Below, piece by piece: positions 1 to 5,955 of a DNA stretch of 6,879 nucleotides (the first letter of the stretch is position 1; the number at the start of each line of letters is the position of its first letter). The DNA is from Nitrospirota bacterium. GTDB lineage: Bacteria; Nitrospirota; UBA9217. The notes beneath the pieces are model-generated. The model saw only the letters and a list, made by a program, of their open reading frames with translations, was not told the DNA's origin and searched no databases. Position numbers and translations under genes: made by a program. Location of the stretch: assembly GCA_027456925.1 (NCBI GenBank), contig DAIDTZ010000369.1, forward strand, positions 1 through 6,879, in the 5' to 3' direction.

Positions 1-162
1 GATGTCAGATATGATGACGTCGTAGACATTCGTCTCGAGGAGAGCAAGGGCTTTCTCCGCAGAGTCCGCGCCTTCCACAGCAAACCCTTCTTTGGCGAAG
101 ATTCGCTTCATGGACTCGCGCAGGGTCTCTTCATCTTCTACGATCAATATGCTTTTGGACAT
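1..162 (-). CDS. Response regulator, receiver domain N-terminus (partial, cut by window edge)
   Basis: Only the first 54 codons are present, translating from an ATG at 162. Residues 5-12 (ILIVEDEE) are the first beta strand and acidic pocket (E9, D10) of a CheY-like receiver domain, and the final residues ISDI carry the expected phospho-acceptor aspartate, D53. A GAGG Shine-Dalgarno (168-171) lies five bases before the ATG. It follows the sensor kinase gene on the same strand after 83 bases, so it is very probably that kinase's phosphorylation partner. By analogy with CbrB and other NtrC-family partners of such kinases, the missing part may hold a sigma54-activating AAA domain and a DNA-binding domain. 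That is inference, since the output domain lies outside the window. The receiver call is secure; the subfamily is not. Confidence 0.9.
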   Translation of the reverse strand, partial: MSKSILIVEDEETLRESMKRIFAKEGFAVEGADSAEKALALLETNVYDVIISDI

Positions 163-245
163 TACTACCTCGTTTGGGCTGGAAACGATATTTGTAACTG
201 CTTTTTGAATCTATCAGCTTATCTGTATACCCTGCGGATAAAGCC

Positions 246-3191
246 CTAGGCCTCCACCGGCATTTTTATGGTAAACCGCGTACCCTTGTCTTTCTCGGAA
301 TCGATCTCGATGGTGCCGCCGTGGTCCTTGATGATGCTGTAGCAGATGGAAAGCCCCAGGCCCGTACCTTTCGTCGGCCCCTTGGTGCTGAAGAAGGGAT
401 CAAAAACCTTGTCCCTGACCTCCGCGTCGATGCCGTGTCCCGTGTCCGCGAACCGCATCAGAACGTTTCCATTGGACTGCGTTACCGAGATATCGAGGCT
501 GCCGCCGTCGGGCATGGCGTCACGCGCGTTCAGGATCAGGTTCAGGAACACCTGCTGAATCTGATCGGGATCTATCTTGAGCGGCGGCGTGTCCTGCACA
601 TTGGAATGGATTTCGATTTTCCGGAAATTTTTGTCATACCGGACGAGGTTGAGCGTGTTCTCCAGGATATCCTTCAGGTCCGTCGCCACTTTTTGGCGCG
701 GGTAGAGACGCGCGAAGTCGCCGAGATTGCGTACGATGCGCGCGATACGATGCACGTGCTGGTTGATCGTGGTGAGCGATTCCTTCGTGAACGACGACAG
801 GTCTTCGGTCTGGAGTTCCTGCACCAGCGATGAGATGGATGCCAGCGGGTTCCCGATTTCGTGCGCCACGCCCGCGGCGAGCCTGCCGACGCTCGCGTGC
901 GTGGTGGCGCGGAACAGCTCCTCCTCGATCTTTTTTTTCTCCGTAATATCTTCGAGCACGAGCACGTACCCCTTCTGGGCGCCGGTAAGGCGGCTGACGT
1001 AGCCTTTCAGGATAATCTGCGGATCGAAATTCCTTTTGCAGGTTATCTCTCCCTCGCGCACCTGCGGGGTAAACAGTCTCGGTTCCAGGCAGGTAAGCAG
1101 GAGGGATGCGTCGCAATCGAGTGCGTCCGACTTTTCCACACCCGTGATCATCTCCATACCGCTGTTCCAGTACTTGACCCGCAGCGATTCATCCAGCGTG
1201 GCAACGCCGAGGGGAAGACTCTCGATGATATTTTCGCTGAACTCCTTCAGCATGGCAAGCTGCCGGTTGGCTTCGGCAAGCTCCTGGCGCGACAACCGGA
1301 GACTGCGGGAGATCTGCTGGATGGAGTTCGAAACGCGCTGAGCGTCATCGTGGGTCAGGACGATCTGGTCCTGGAACACCAAGGTGCTGATAGACGTGCC
1401 GAGAGCGCCGGACAGGGTTCGCTCGGCCTCCTGCCGGAGCTTCAGAAGCCAGTCACCCGCCAGTGACGAACGGTTGAGCCCGTTCTTCTTGAGAAAGCTG
1501 TCCACGGCCTCGCGCGCCTCGGCCGGGCCGATGTACTGCCCCAGGATGTTTTCTACCTCGGCAATCCCGGTAGGCCGGTGCACGGGCCCGATCGGAAGTG
1601 GTGAAAAGGAATCCACGAACACGATCGCCTGGTGCGTCTCGGCATCGGACTGCCGGGTAAGGAGCGAAACCCCCACGTAAAAACAGATGTTCAAAAACAG
1701 GCCCCAGAACAGGGAATGGCTCCAGCGGTCCAGACCCTGGAGCCCGAAGAGCGCCGTGGGGTTCAAAAGCGTTGAGTTGAAGAGCGTCTCCAGGAAGTCG
1801 CCCTTCTGGATGATGCCGGCGCGCATAAGCGACGGAATGAGCAGCGTGTAGATCCAGACGCTGAAGCCGGCCAGGATCCCCGCAATCGCGCCCTTCTTGT
1901 TTCCGCCCTTCCAATAGAGGCCGAGAAGAATAGACGGCGCAAAGATCGTAACGGCCTCGAACGATTTGAGGCCGATGTCCACAAGGCTGTAGAAATCGCC
2001 GATGTAAATGGCAAAAGCGTAACCGAGGAATACGCAGCCCAGGATCACCAGCCGCTTGATGTTCAGGATCACGGCGTGGAAATTTTTAATGGCGGAGAGG
2101 TCCCATAACGTGGGCATAACAAAGCTGTTCATCACCATGGTGCTGAGAGCGATGGACTCAACGATGATCATGGCCGTGGCCGCGGAAAAACCGCCGATAA
2201 ACACGATAATAGCGAGGAGCGAGTGGCCATAGTGCATGGGAATGCTGAGTACGAAATAATCCGCCTTCGACTGGACGTCGCCGAGGAGCAATCCGCCGTA
2301 AGCTATGGGCAGCACGAAGATGTTGATCAAAAAGAGATAGAGTGGGAAAAGCCACATGGCCTTTTTGATGTGGTCCACGGAATAGTTCTCCACCACGGCC
2401 ACGTGAAACTGGCGGGGAAGGAACAGGATGGCCATCATGGACAGAAAGGTGAGCGAGACCCATTCGAGCAAGCTGACCGGGGATCCCTCGCCGATCTTCA
2501 TGAGGGGCGCATAGGAACTTTGCTGGACCCTGCTGAAGATATCGCCGAAACCATGAAAGAGCCCATAGGTCACGAAGAACCCAACGAGGAGGAAAGCAAT
2601 AAGCTTGATCGCCGACTCAAAAGCCACGGCAAAGACCAGACCTCCATGCCGCTCCGAAGCGTCGAGCCTGCGCGCGCCGAAGATCACGGCAAACACGCCG
2701 AGCAGGAGCGAGATGAACGCACCCGTTAAATGGCTGCCTTCGGGCCTGCCCGAAAGCAGGGAGAAGGATGTCATCACGGCCTTGAGCTGAAGTCCGAGGT
2801 AGGGCGTAATGCCGACAACGGCCACGAATGTGACGAGGACCGAGAGCCCGAGTGACTTGCCGTACCGGGACGAGATAAAGTCGGCAATCGTGGTGATTCG
2901 ATTTTCCCGGGAAAGATAGACGATCTTCCGGAGCACGATCCACCAGAGCGCGGCCATGAGCGTGGGACCAATATAAGTCGTGAGAAAACTCAGGCCCGAA
3001 TTGGCCGCCTTGCCCACACTGCCGTAAAAAGTCCAGGACGTGCAGTACACTGCCAGAGAAAGGGAATAGATGTAGGGGTTCGAGACAAGACTCTTCCCCT
3101 GCAGTTCCTTCCGCTCGGCGAAATAGGCCACGGAAAAAAGCAGCAGAAGGTACCCGAGAATGACCGCGAGCAGGAACCAGGGTGAAAACAC
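246..3191 (-). CDS. Sodium:solute symporter-like sensor histidine kinase (CbrA-type architecture)
   Basis: Inner-membrane sensor kinase of 981 residues. Residues about 1-515 are a multi-helix SSS (solute:sodium symporter) domain with the typical TSWTFYGSVG segment at 51-60. Residues about 545-610 are a conserved linker of the kind found between such transporters and kinases (possibly STAC-like), followed by a helical, probably coiled-coil stretch to about 650. A PAS domain spans about 650-750 and ends in the usual LEDITEKK. The HisKA domain carries the phospho-accepting H777 in AAGVAHEIGNP. The HATPase domain shows the N box (N884, N888), G1 (DTGHG, 916-920), F box (DPFF, 931-934) and G2 (GTGLGL, 942-947), so the kinase looks active. 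The start is GTG, supported by GGAGG (3199-3203) seven bases upstream, inside the end of the preceding small gene. The stop is TAG. It probably senses or takes up a solute and phosphorylates the adjacent regulator. The ligand cannot be read from sequence. Confidence 0.95.
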   Translation of the reverse strand: MFSPWFLLAVILGYLLLLFSVAYFAERKELQGKSLVSNPYIYSLSLAVYCTSWTFYGSVGKAANSGLSFLTTYIGPTLMAALWWIVLRKIVYLSRENRITTIADFISSRYGKSLGLSVLVTFVAVVGITPYLGLQLKAVMTSFSLLSGRPEGSHLTGAFISLLLGVFAVIFGARRLDASERHGGLVFAVAFESAIKLIAFLLVGFFVTYGLFHGFGDIFSRVQQSSYAPLMKIGEGSPVSLLEWVSLTFLSMMAILFLPRQFHVAVVENYSVDHIKKAMWLFPLYLFLINIFVLPIAYGGLLLGDVQSKADYFVLSIPMHYGHSLLAIIVFIGGFSAATAMIIVESIALSTMVMNSFVMPTLWDLSAIKNFHAVILNIKRLVILGCVFLGYAFAIYIGDFYSLVDIGLKSFEAVTIFAPSILLGLYWKGGNKKGAIAGILAGFSVWIYTLLIPSLMRAGIIQKGDFLETLFNSTLLNPTALFGLQGLDRWSHSLFWGLFLNICFYVGVSLLTRQSDAETHQAIVFVDSFSPLPIGPVHRPTGIAEVENILGQYIGPAEAREAVDSFLKKNGLNRSSLAGDWLLKLRQEAERTLSGALGTSISTLVFQDQIVLTHDDAQRVSNSIQQISRSLRLSRQELAEANRQLAMLKEFSENIIESLPLGVATLDESLRVKYWNSGMEMITGVEKSDALDCDASLLLTCLEPRLFTPQVREGEITCKRNFDPQIILKGYVSRLTGAQKGYVLVLEDITEKKKIEEELFRATTHASVGRLAAGVAHEIGNPLASISSLVQELQTEDLSSFTKESLTTINQHVHRIARIVRNLGDFARLYPRQKVATDLKDILENTLNLVRYDKNFRKIEIHSNVQDTPPLKIDPDQIQQVFLNLILNARDAMPDGGSLDISVTQSNGNVLMRFADTGHGIDAEVRDKVFDPFFSTKGPTKGTGLGLSICYSIIKDHGGTIEIDSEKDKGTRFTIKMPVEA

Positions 3192-3368
3192 TTAACTTCC
3201 TCCCTCATCCCGATCAGAAAAAGTCGAAGCCAGAAAAATAAGCCCGATGAAAACAATCCAAATGATAAACAGGTAATAGGTGAGACTGTTGTGGAAGATA
3301 TTAAGAAAGGGTCCGCAGAAGAACACAAGACCGAGGCAGAACAAAAAAACCCACATATCCCGTTTCAT
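3192..3368 (-). CDS. Small two-helix membrane protein coupled to the symporter-kinase
   Basis: A 58-residue protein beginning MKRDMWVFLFCLGLVFFCGP and ending STFSDRDEGGS. Two hydrophobic segments, about residues 5-25 and 29-50, are joined by a short loop with CGPFLNIF. The charged ends (KRD at the start, SDRDEGG at the end) suit a helical hairpin with both termini on one side. The TAA stop (3192-3194) directly abuts the GTG start of the kinase with no spacing, and the kinase's Shine-Dalgarno lies within this gene's last codons. Translational coupling is therefore very likely. Its own GAGG (3379-3382) lies ten bases before the ATG. Short membrane proteins are known beside SSS transporters (DUF3311-type), and I recall a small coupled gene, cbrX, upstream of Pseudomonas cbrA; I cannot show homology to either. 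It may be an accessory subunit of the transporter domain. Function unknown. Confidence 0.82.
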   Translation of the reverse strand: MKRDMWVFLFCLGLVFFCGPFLNIFHNSLTYYLFIIWIVFIGLIFLASTFSDRDEGGS

Positions 3369-3387
3369 TCTCTATTTACCTCAGCTC

Positions 3388-3411
3388 GTGTAGCTTTTTT
3401 CCACACTACAC
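3388..3411 (-). promoter_or_regulatory. Inverted repeat in the leader of the signalling operon
   Basis: GTGTAG (3388-3393) and CTACAC (3406-3411) are perfect inverted repeats around a 12-base loop. On the minus-strand transcript the hairpin would end six bases before the GAGG ribosome-binding site of the small membrane gene. It has no following U tract, so a terminator is unlikely. It could affect translation or be a protein-binding site. A six-pair stem could also arise by chance. Confidence 0.3.
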
Positions 3412-3493
3412 ATTGCCTACTGCCTCCGGAATCCGGGAACTGAAAAATCAACACGTTAGCGCAGTTATATTAACACACCCTGTAACAAAAATC

Positions 3494-3522
3494 CACATAG
3501 TCGGGTAATTCAATTCTGTCAA
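3494..3522 (-). promoter_or_regulatory. Candidate sigma70 promoter for the signalling operon
   Basis: On the minus strand a perfect -35 box TTGACA (3517-3522) is followed after 17 bases by TATGTG (3494-3499), which matches the -10 consensus only in its first three positions. Transcription would start near 3487, giving a leader of roughly 120 bases before the small membrane gene. A better-looking TATAAC (3464-3469) exists downstream but has no -35 at a suitable distance. The weak -10 suggests that an activator may be needed, or that the call is wrong. Confidence 0.4.
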
Positions 3523-3557
3523 GCATGTACGATTTTTTCTTGTTTTTCATGAATATT

Positions 3558-3563
3558 TATACT
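3558..3563 (+). promoter_or_regulatory. Candidate -10 box for the TumA-like gene
   Basis: TATACT, one mismatch from the sigma70 -10 consensus, lies 33 bases before the ATG at 3597, in an AT-rich stretch preceded by T-runs (3533-3547). No convincing -35 lies at 16-18 bases upstream. The leader has only a weak GAAGA as ribosome-binding site. Confidence 0.3.
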
Positions 3564-3596
3564 AGGGTACTTTTTTAAGAGCGCCGAAGATAAAGC

Positions 3597-3870
3597 ATGC
3601 ATACTGACAAATTCGAAATATCACTACACCGGGAACTGAAGGTTTGCGGAAATACGATCCAGCGTATCAGGAAAACGTTGGAATTGATGGAACAGAAGTA
3701 TCACAAAACCACGGAAGCCTTCATCGAGGAATACAAGAACGGGAACCTGGATTCCGACCTCAACAATAAAGACAATTATCGTACCTGGGAAATCAGTTAT
3801 GAGTCCCTCAAGCAGCGGCAGGGACCTGGACCGGCAATACCGGGAACAATTCCGGATCATGAAAATTTAA
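3597..3870 (+). pseudogene. TumA-like small protein, frameshifted near its C-terminus
   Basis: Reading from ATG 3597, residues 1-75 are hydrophilic and helical, with the pattern RKTLELMEQKYHKTTEAFIE then a glycine-containing acidic stretch. I recognise this from small proteins usually paired with the TumE (DUF6516) toxin, that is, TumA-like antitoxins. After Q75 (codon 3819-3821) the same frame becomes proline- and glycine-rich and runs on to 3974 over the start of the next gene. One base later, codons from 3823 read DLDRQYREQFRIMKI and stop at 3868-3870, a natural helical ending for this family. Removing one G from GGG (3821-3823) would restore a 90-residue protein. This points to a one-base insertion, real or a sequencing or assembly error. 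No toxin-like gene lies on either side: 228 bases without a convincing gene upstream and the methyltransferase 49 bases downstream. The family call rests on memory of the pattern; the frameshift is seen directly. Confidence 0.7.
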
Positions 3871-3912
3871 ATCTAAATTTGCTGTTCGCCTCCTGCCTCT
3901 TTATGTTATACT
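3863..3912 (+). promoter_or_regulatory. Extended -10 promoter with AT-rich upstream tract for the TrmH gene
   Basis: TGTTATACT (3904-3912) fits the extended -10 pattern TGn plus TATAAT with one mismatch. No good -35 is present at 16-18 bases upstream. The tract 3863-3880, an inverted repeat AAATTTA / TAAATTT with a four-base loop, is almost pure A and T. It falls at about -57 to -40 from the predicted start, where an UP element would sit. Transcription should begin at or next to A3920, the first base of the start codon. Confidence 0.5.
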
Positions 3913-3919
3913 TTTCCGC

Positions 3920-4747
3920 ATGCAACGAACAACTCCCCATACTCCACTCTCGAGCAAAGACAACAGCATCGTAAAACAACTTCGCTCTCTTGCTGACGCT
4001 AAACACCGGAAAAAAGAACAGGCTTTTCTGATTGAGGGCGTCAAAATGGTCGAAGAAGCCCTCCGCGATAATGCGGGGGTAAAAATGGTCGTGGCGACGC
4101 CGGCCCTCGTTCAGCACCACGGCAAGGGAGTGCTGAAACTCGCAGAGAGCAAGGGGATCGACATCCTCTGGGTGTCCGAACGCCTCATGGACGCGCTCTC
4201 GGAGAGTAAAACACCTCAACCCGTCATGGCTGCTGTTCAGATGACGCAACACACGGAAGAAACACTGCTGGCGAACGCAGCGGCTTTGATCGTCGTGGCA
4301 CACCAACTCCAGGATCCGGGCAATCTCGGTACGATTATTCGCACCGCGGAAGCTGTCGGCGCGTCAGGGGTGGCCATCACCTCGAACACCGTGGATCCCT
4401 TTAATGCAAAAACGGTCCGGGCGTCGATGGGCAGCATTCTGCGCCTGCCAATAGCCCTGATAGGAGATGTATCGTCATTCATTAGGAAATGCAAAGGCGC
4501 GGGATTCCAATCACTTGCTGCGGTGGTGACCGCTGAAAAGACTCACTTCGATATCGATCTCACAAAACCGACCATCGTGATCGTAGGGCAGGAAGGTTCG
4601 GGACTGCCTCAGGAGCTCATAGCGGATATAGACCTGAGCATCCGGATTCCCATGGCGGAATCCATCGACTCTCTGAACGTGGCGACAGCCGCTGCGGTGA
4701 TTTTGTACGAGGCATTAAGACAAAAAACACTCAGGAACCGCGCCTGA
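3920..4747 (+). CDS. TrmH/SpoU-family RNA 2'-O-ribose methyltransferase
   Basis: A cytoplasmic SAM-dependent methyltransferase of 275 residues, normal for the family. Residues about 33-110 form the N-terminal substrate-binding domain (FLIEGVKMVEEAL at 36-48). The SPOUT domain follows with all three motifs: motif 1 NLGTIIRTAEAVG (135-147, with R141 as the expected catalytic arginine), motif 2 TIVIVGQEGSGL (218-229) and motif 3 with IRIPM (241-245) and SLNVATAAAVILYEA (251-265). These build the trefoil-knot SAM site. Family members methylate ribose in 23S rRNA (RlmB, TsnR-like) or tRNA. The target here cannot be decided, so no symbol is given. The ATG at 3920 has no Shine-Dalgarno, and an extended -10 lies seven bases upstream, so the message may be leaderless. 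The N-terminus SSKDNSIVKQLRSL matches where relatives begin, supporting this start. It is convergent with coaD, 18 bases apart. Confidence 0.93.
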   Translation: MQRTTPHTPLSSKDNSIVKQLRSLADAKHRKKEQAFLIEGVKMVEEALRDNAGVKMVVATPALVQHHGKGVLKLAESKGIDILWVSERLMDALSESKTPQPVMAAVQMTQHTEETLLANAAALIVVAHQLQDPGNLGTIIRTAEAVGASGVAITSNTVDPFNAKTVRASMGSILRLPIALIGDVSSFIRKCKGAGFQSLAAVVTAEKTHFDIDLTKPTIVIVGQEGSGLPQELIADIDLSIRIPMAESIDSLNVATAAAVILYEALRQKTLRNRA

Positions 4748-4762
4748 CCATCTCGCCGGTCA
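4745..4762. terminator. Weak inverted repeat between convergent genes
   Basis: TGACC (4745-4749) and GGTCA (4758-4762) form a five-pair stem with an eight-base loop, lying across the stop codon of the TrmH gene in the 18-base gap before the end of coaD. A loosely T-rich stretch follows on the plus strand (4763-4792). It is the only terminator-like element in this short gap and is weak, so transcripts may overlap at their 3' ends. Confidence 0.22.
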
Positions 4763-4765
4763 ATT

Positions 4766-5251
4766 TCACTTCTTTCCATACTTTTTCTTCAATTTCTCCA
4801 CAACCACCCCCGGCACAAGACTGGACACATCTCCCCCGTAGCTTGCCGCTTCCCTGACAATGGTCGAGGTAATAAATGAATATTCCTCGTTCGGCATCAG
4901 AAACACTGTTTCGATATCGTTATCGAGCCGCCGATTCATGAGTGCCATCTGCATCTCATATTCGAAGTCCGATACCGCGCGGAGACCGCGGATAATGCCT
5001 ACCGCCTTCTTCTGTTTTACGTAGTCGACAAGGAGCCCGTCGAAGCCTTCTATCTTCACCCGCTTATAACGAGAAACAACTTTTTTGAACATGCCCACGC
5101 GCTCTTCAAGGGAAAAAAGCGGCTGTTTTTTCGGGTTCGCTGCCACGGCAACGATCAATTCGTCGAAGATCCTGAGACTTCGTTCGACCAGGTCAATGTG
5201 ACCATTCGTGACAGGATCGAAGGTGCCGTGGTAGACGGCGATGTGCTTCAT
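4766..5251 (-). CDS. coaD: Phosphopantetheine adenylyltransferase
   Basis: Transfers AMP from ATP to 4'-phosphopantetheine, giving dephospho-CoA, the penultimate step of coenzyme A synthesis in the cytoplasm. The 161-residue length is typical. The nucleotidyltransferase motif appears as HGTFDPVTNGHIDL (residues 8-21), with T15-N-G-H18 as the HxGH-type signature. K42 and R88 in GIIRGLRAVSDFEYE (85-99) match the conserved substrate-binding residues, and YSFITSTIVRE (124-134) is the ATP-binding segment equivalent to ISSSLVKE. The start is firm: AAGGAG lies five bases before the ATG. It follows rsmD on the same strand after 73 bases, a gene pair conserved in many bacteria, and is probably cotranscribed with it. 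Confidence 0.97.
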   Translation of the reverse strand: MKHIAVYHGTFDPVTNGHIDLVERSLRIFDELIVAVAANPKKQPLFSLEERVGMFKKVVSRYKRVKIEGFDGLLVDYVKQKKAVGIIRGLRAVSDFEYEMQMALMNRRLDNDIETVFLMPNEEYSFITSTIVREAASYGGDVSSLVPGVVVEKLKKKYGKK

Positions 5252-5270
5252 GTGAGCTCCTTGGATGATG

Positions 5271-5372
5271 AAGTAGTCTGAAGTCCAGAGTCAGGATCAG
5301 GAGAATCGATGCAACCAGCATTCATCATTTTGTCTCTTGTCTGCTGGTCTCTGCCTCCTGGCTCCTCTGTGT
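5271..5372. repeat. Degenerate short-repeat tract spanning the rsmD end and rsmD-coaD gap
   Basis: Two patches of purine/pyrimidine-biased, loosely repeating DNA. On the minus strand 5331-5372 reads as variations on CAGAG/GACCAG units (for example CCAGGAGGCAGAGACCAGC), and 5271-5303 as degenerate heptamers like CTGATC, CTGACTC, TGGACTTC, AGACTAC. Similar TGACTCC-type filler occurs in spacers of some bacterial genomes. The first patch encodes the last residues of RsmD. The units are too degenerate to count exactly. Confidence 0.3.
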
Positions 5373-5900
5373 ATAAAACGCCAGCACCGTATCGCCATAC
5401 TTAGCTTCGCGATAAAGAGAAAGAATTCCGGCTCGATCTGGCGACAATTGCTTTTTAAAGTGCTCGGCAATCACGATCGAACCGGCCTTCAGGACCCCTG
5501 CCTCCGCAAGGAGCGCAAGCAGCGGCAGCATGTCCGCTGCGTACGGCGGATCAAGAAATACGATGTCATAAGGACCGGACGTTTTTTTTAGGAAAACCTC
5601 GGCTTTGGACAACACGGCCCGCGCCTTATCGCCAAAGCCGGTCTGTTCTATATTCTGCTTCACCATCTTAAGCGACTCGGGGGAAGCATCCACAAATACC
5701 ACGCTGTCCGCACCACGGCTGAGCGCCTCGATACCGATCCCGCCGGCACCTGCAAAAAGGTCCAGGAAAACCGAATTGAGAACCTTGGCGCCAAGAATAT
5801 TGAACAGCGCCTGCTTTACCTTGTCGGACGTGGGCCTGACGCGCGATCCCTTTGGGACTTTCAAACGCTGTCCCCTGCCTATGCCTCCGGTCACTCTCAT
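5325..5900 (-). CDS. rsmD: 16S rRNA (guanine-966-N2)-methyltransferase
   Basis: Methylates N2 of G966 in 16S rRNA using SAM, a late step of 30S subunit maturation. Taking the ATG at 5898-5900, the protein has 191 residues and starts MRVTGGIGRGQRLKVP, exactly where the family begins; an in-frame ATG 24 codons earlier (5972) would add an uncharacteristic leader and place the start upstream of the predicted promoter. RPTSDKVKQALFNIL (22-36) is the family's N-terminal signature, DLFAGAGGIGIEAL (47-60) is the SAM-binding motif, and DPPY (117-120) is the catalytic motif of N-methyltransferases. The conserved fold ends near VLAFYTQ (172-178), and the remaining 13 residues (RSQEAETSRQETK) are a hydrophilic tail encoded by low-complexity DNA. 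No Shine-Dalgarno precedes the start. First gene of a pair with coaD. Confidence 0.94.
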   Translation of the reverse strand: MRVTGGIGRGQRLKVPKGSRVRPTSDKVKQALFNILGAKVLNSVFLDLFAGAGGIGIEALSRGADSVVFVDASPESLKMVKQNIEQTGFGDKARAVLSKAEVFLKKTSGPYDIVFLDPPYAADMLPLLALLAEAGVLKAGSIVIAEHFKKQLSPDRAGILSLYREAKYGDTVLAFYTQRSQEAETSRQETK

Positions 5901-5918
5901 ATCACAATTTACTGTGAT
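5901..5918. promoter_or_regulatory. Perfect inverted repeat abutting the rsmD start codon
   Basis: ATCACA (5901-5906) and TGTGAT (5913-5918) are perfect inverted repeats separated by six bases, ending directly against the rsmD ATG and just downstream of its predicted -10 box. The location suits an operator, or an RNA hairpin if transcription starts upstream of 5918. The half-sites face the opposite way from a CRP site (TGTGA-N6-TCACA), so it is not called as one. Confidence 0.4.
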
Positions 5919-5919
5919 G

Positions 5920-5948
5920 ATGCTACAGAAAAACCCTTTCTGAGTCAA
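5920..5948 (-). promoter_or_regulatory. Sigma70-type promoter for rsmD-coaD
   Basis: On the minus strand TTGACT (5943-5948, one mismatch) is followed after exactly 17 bases by TAGCAT (5920-5925, two mismatches). Transcription is predicted near 5913, leaving a leader of about 13 bases without a Shine-Dalgarno before the ATG at 5900. Confidence 0.6.
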
Positions 5949-5955
5949 GCACTTC

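Larger units (their letters stand above)
3369..3596. other. Divergent intergenic region
   Basis: A 228-base region separating the minus-strand signalling operon from the plus-strand TumA-like gene. It holds the candidate promoters and the leader hairpin listed separately. There is also a CCGG-AAT-CCGG palindrome near 3426-3436 and GTTA-TAT-TAAC at 3464-3474, both possible but unsupported binding sites. I see no coding sequence here, and no trace of a toxin gene. Confidence 0.6.

Noticed and set aside
217..244. Hairpin GCTTATC / GATAAAGC in the gap between kinase and response regulator
   Set aside because: The pairing needs a bulge and is AT-rich with a 13-base loop. There is no U tract, so neither a terminator nor a processing site can be supported.
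321..1466. Long plus-strand open frames (321-833 and 861-1466) opposite the kinase
   Set aside because: They are antisense to the well-conserved HisKA/HATPase and PAS coding sequence, are rich in arginine as expected for shadows of GC-rich codons, and match no family I recognise.
2990..3328. A 112-codon minus-strand frame over the start of the kinase
   Set aside because: It overlaps both the kinase and the 58-residue membrane gene in another frame. The 58-residue frame has a ribosome-binding site, ends exactly at the kinase start and has clean membrane helices.
3815..3830. Programmed ribosomal frameshift in the TumA-like gene
   Set aside because: The site CAGGGAC is not a slippery heptamer, and no downstream stem or internal Shine-Dalgarno is evident. 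A one-base insertion is simpler.
3857..4306. A 149-codon minus-strand frame opposite the TrmH gene
   Set aside because: It is antisense to the conserved N-terminal domain and motif 1 of the methyltransferase, with no start signal and no recognisable domain.
5901..5918. CRP/FNR binding site
   Set aside because: The half-sites are everted (TCACA-N6-TGTGA) compared with the CRP consensus TGTGA-N6-TCACA, so a CRP call is not justified.
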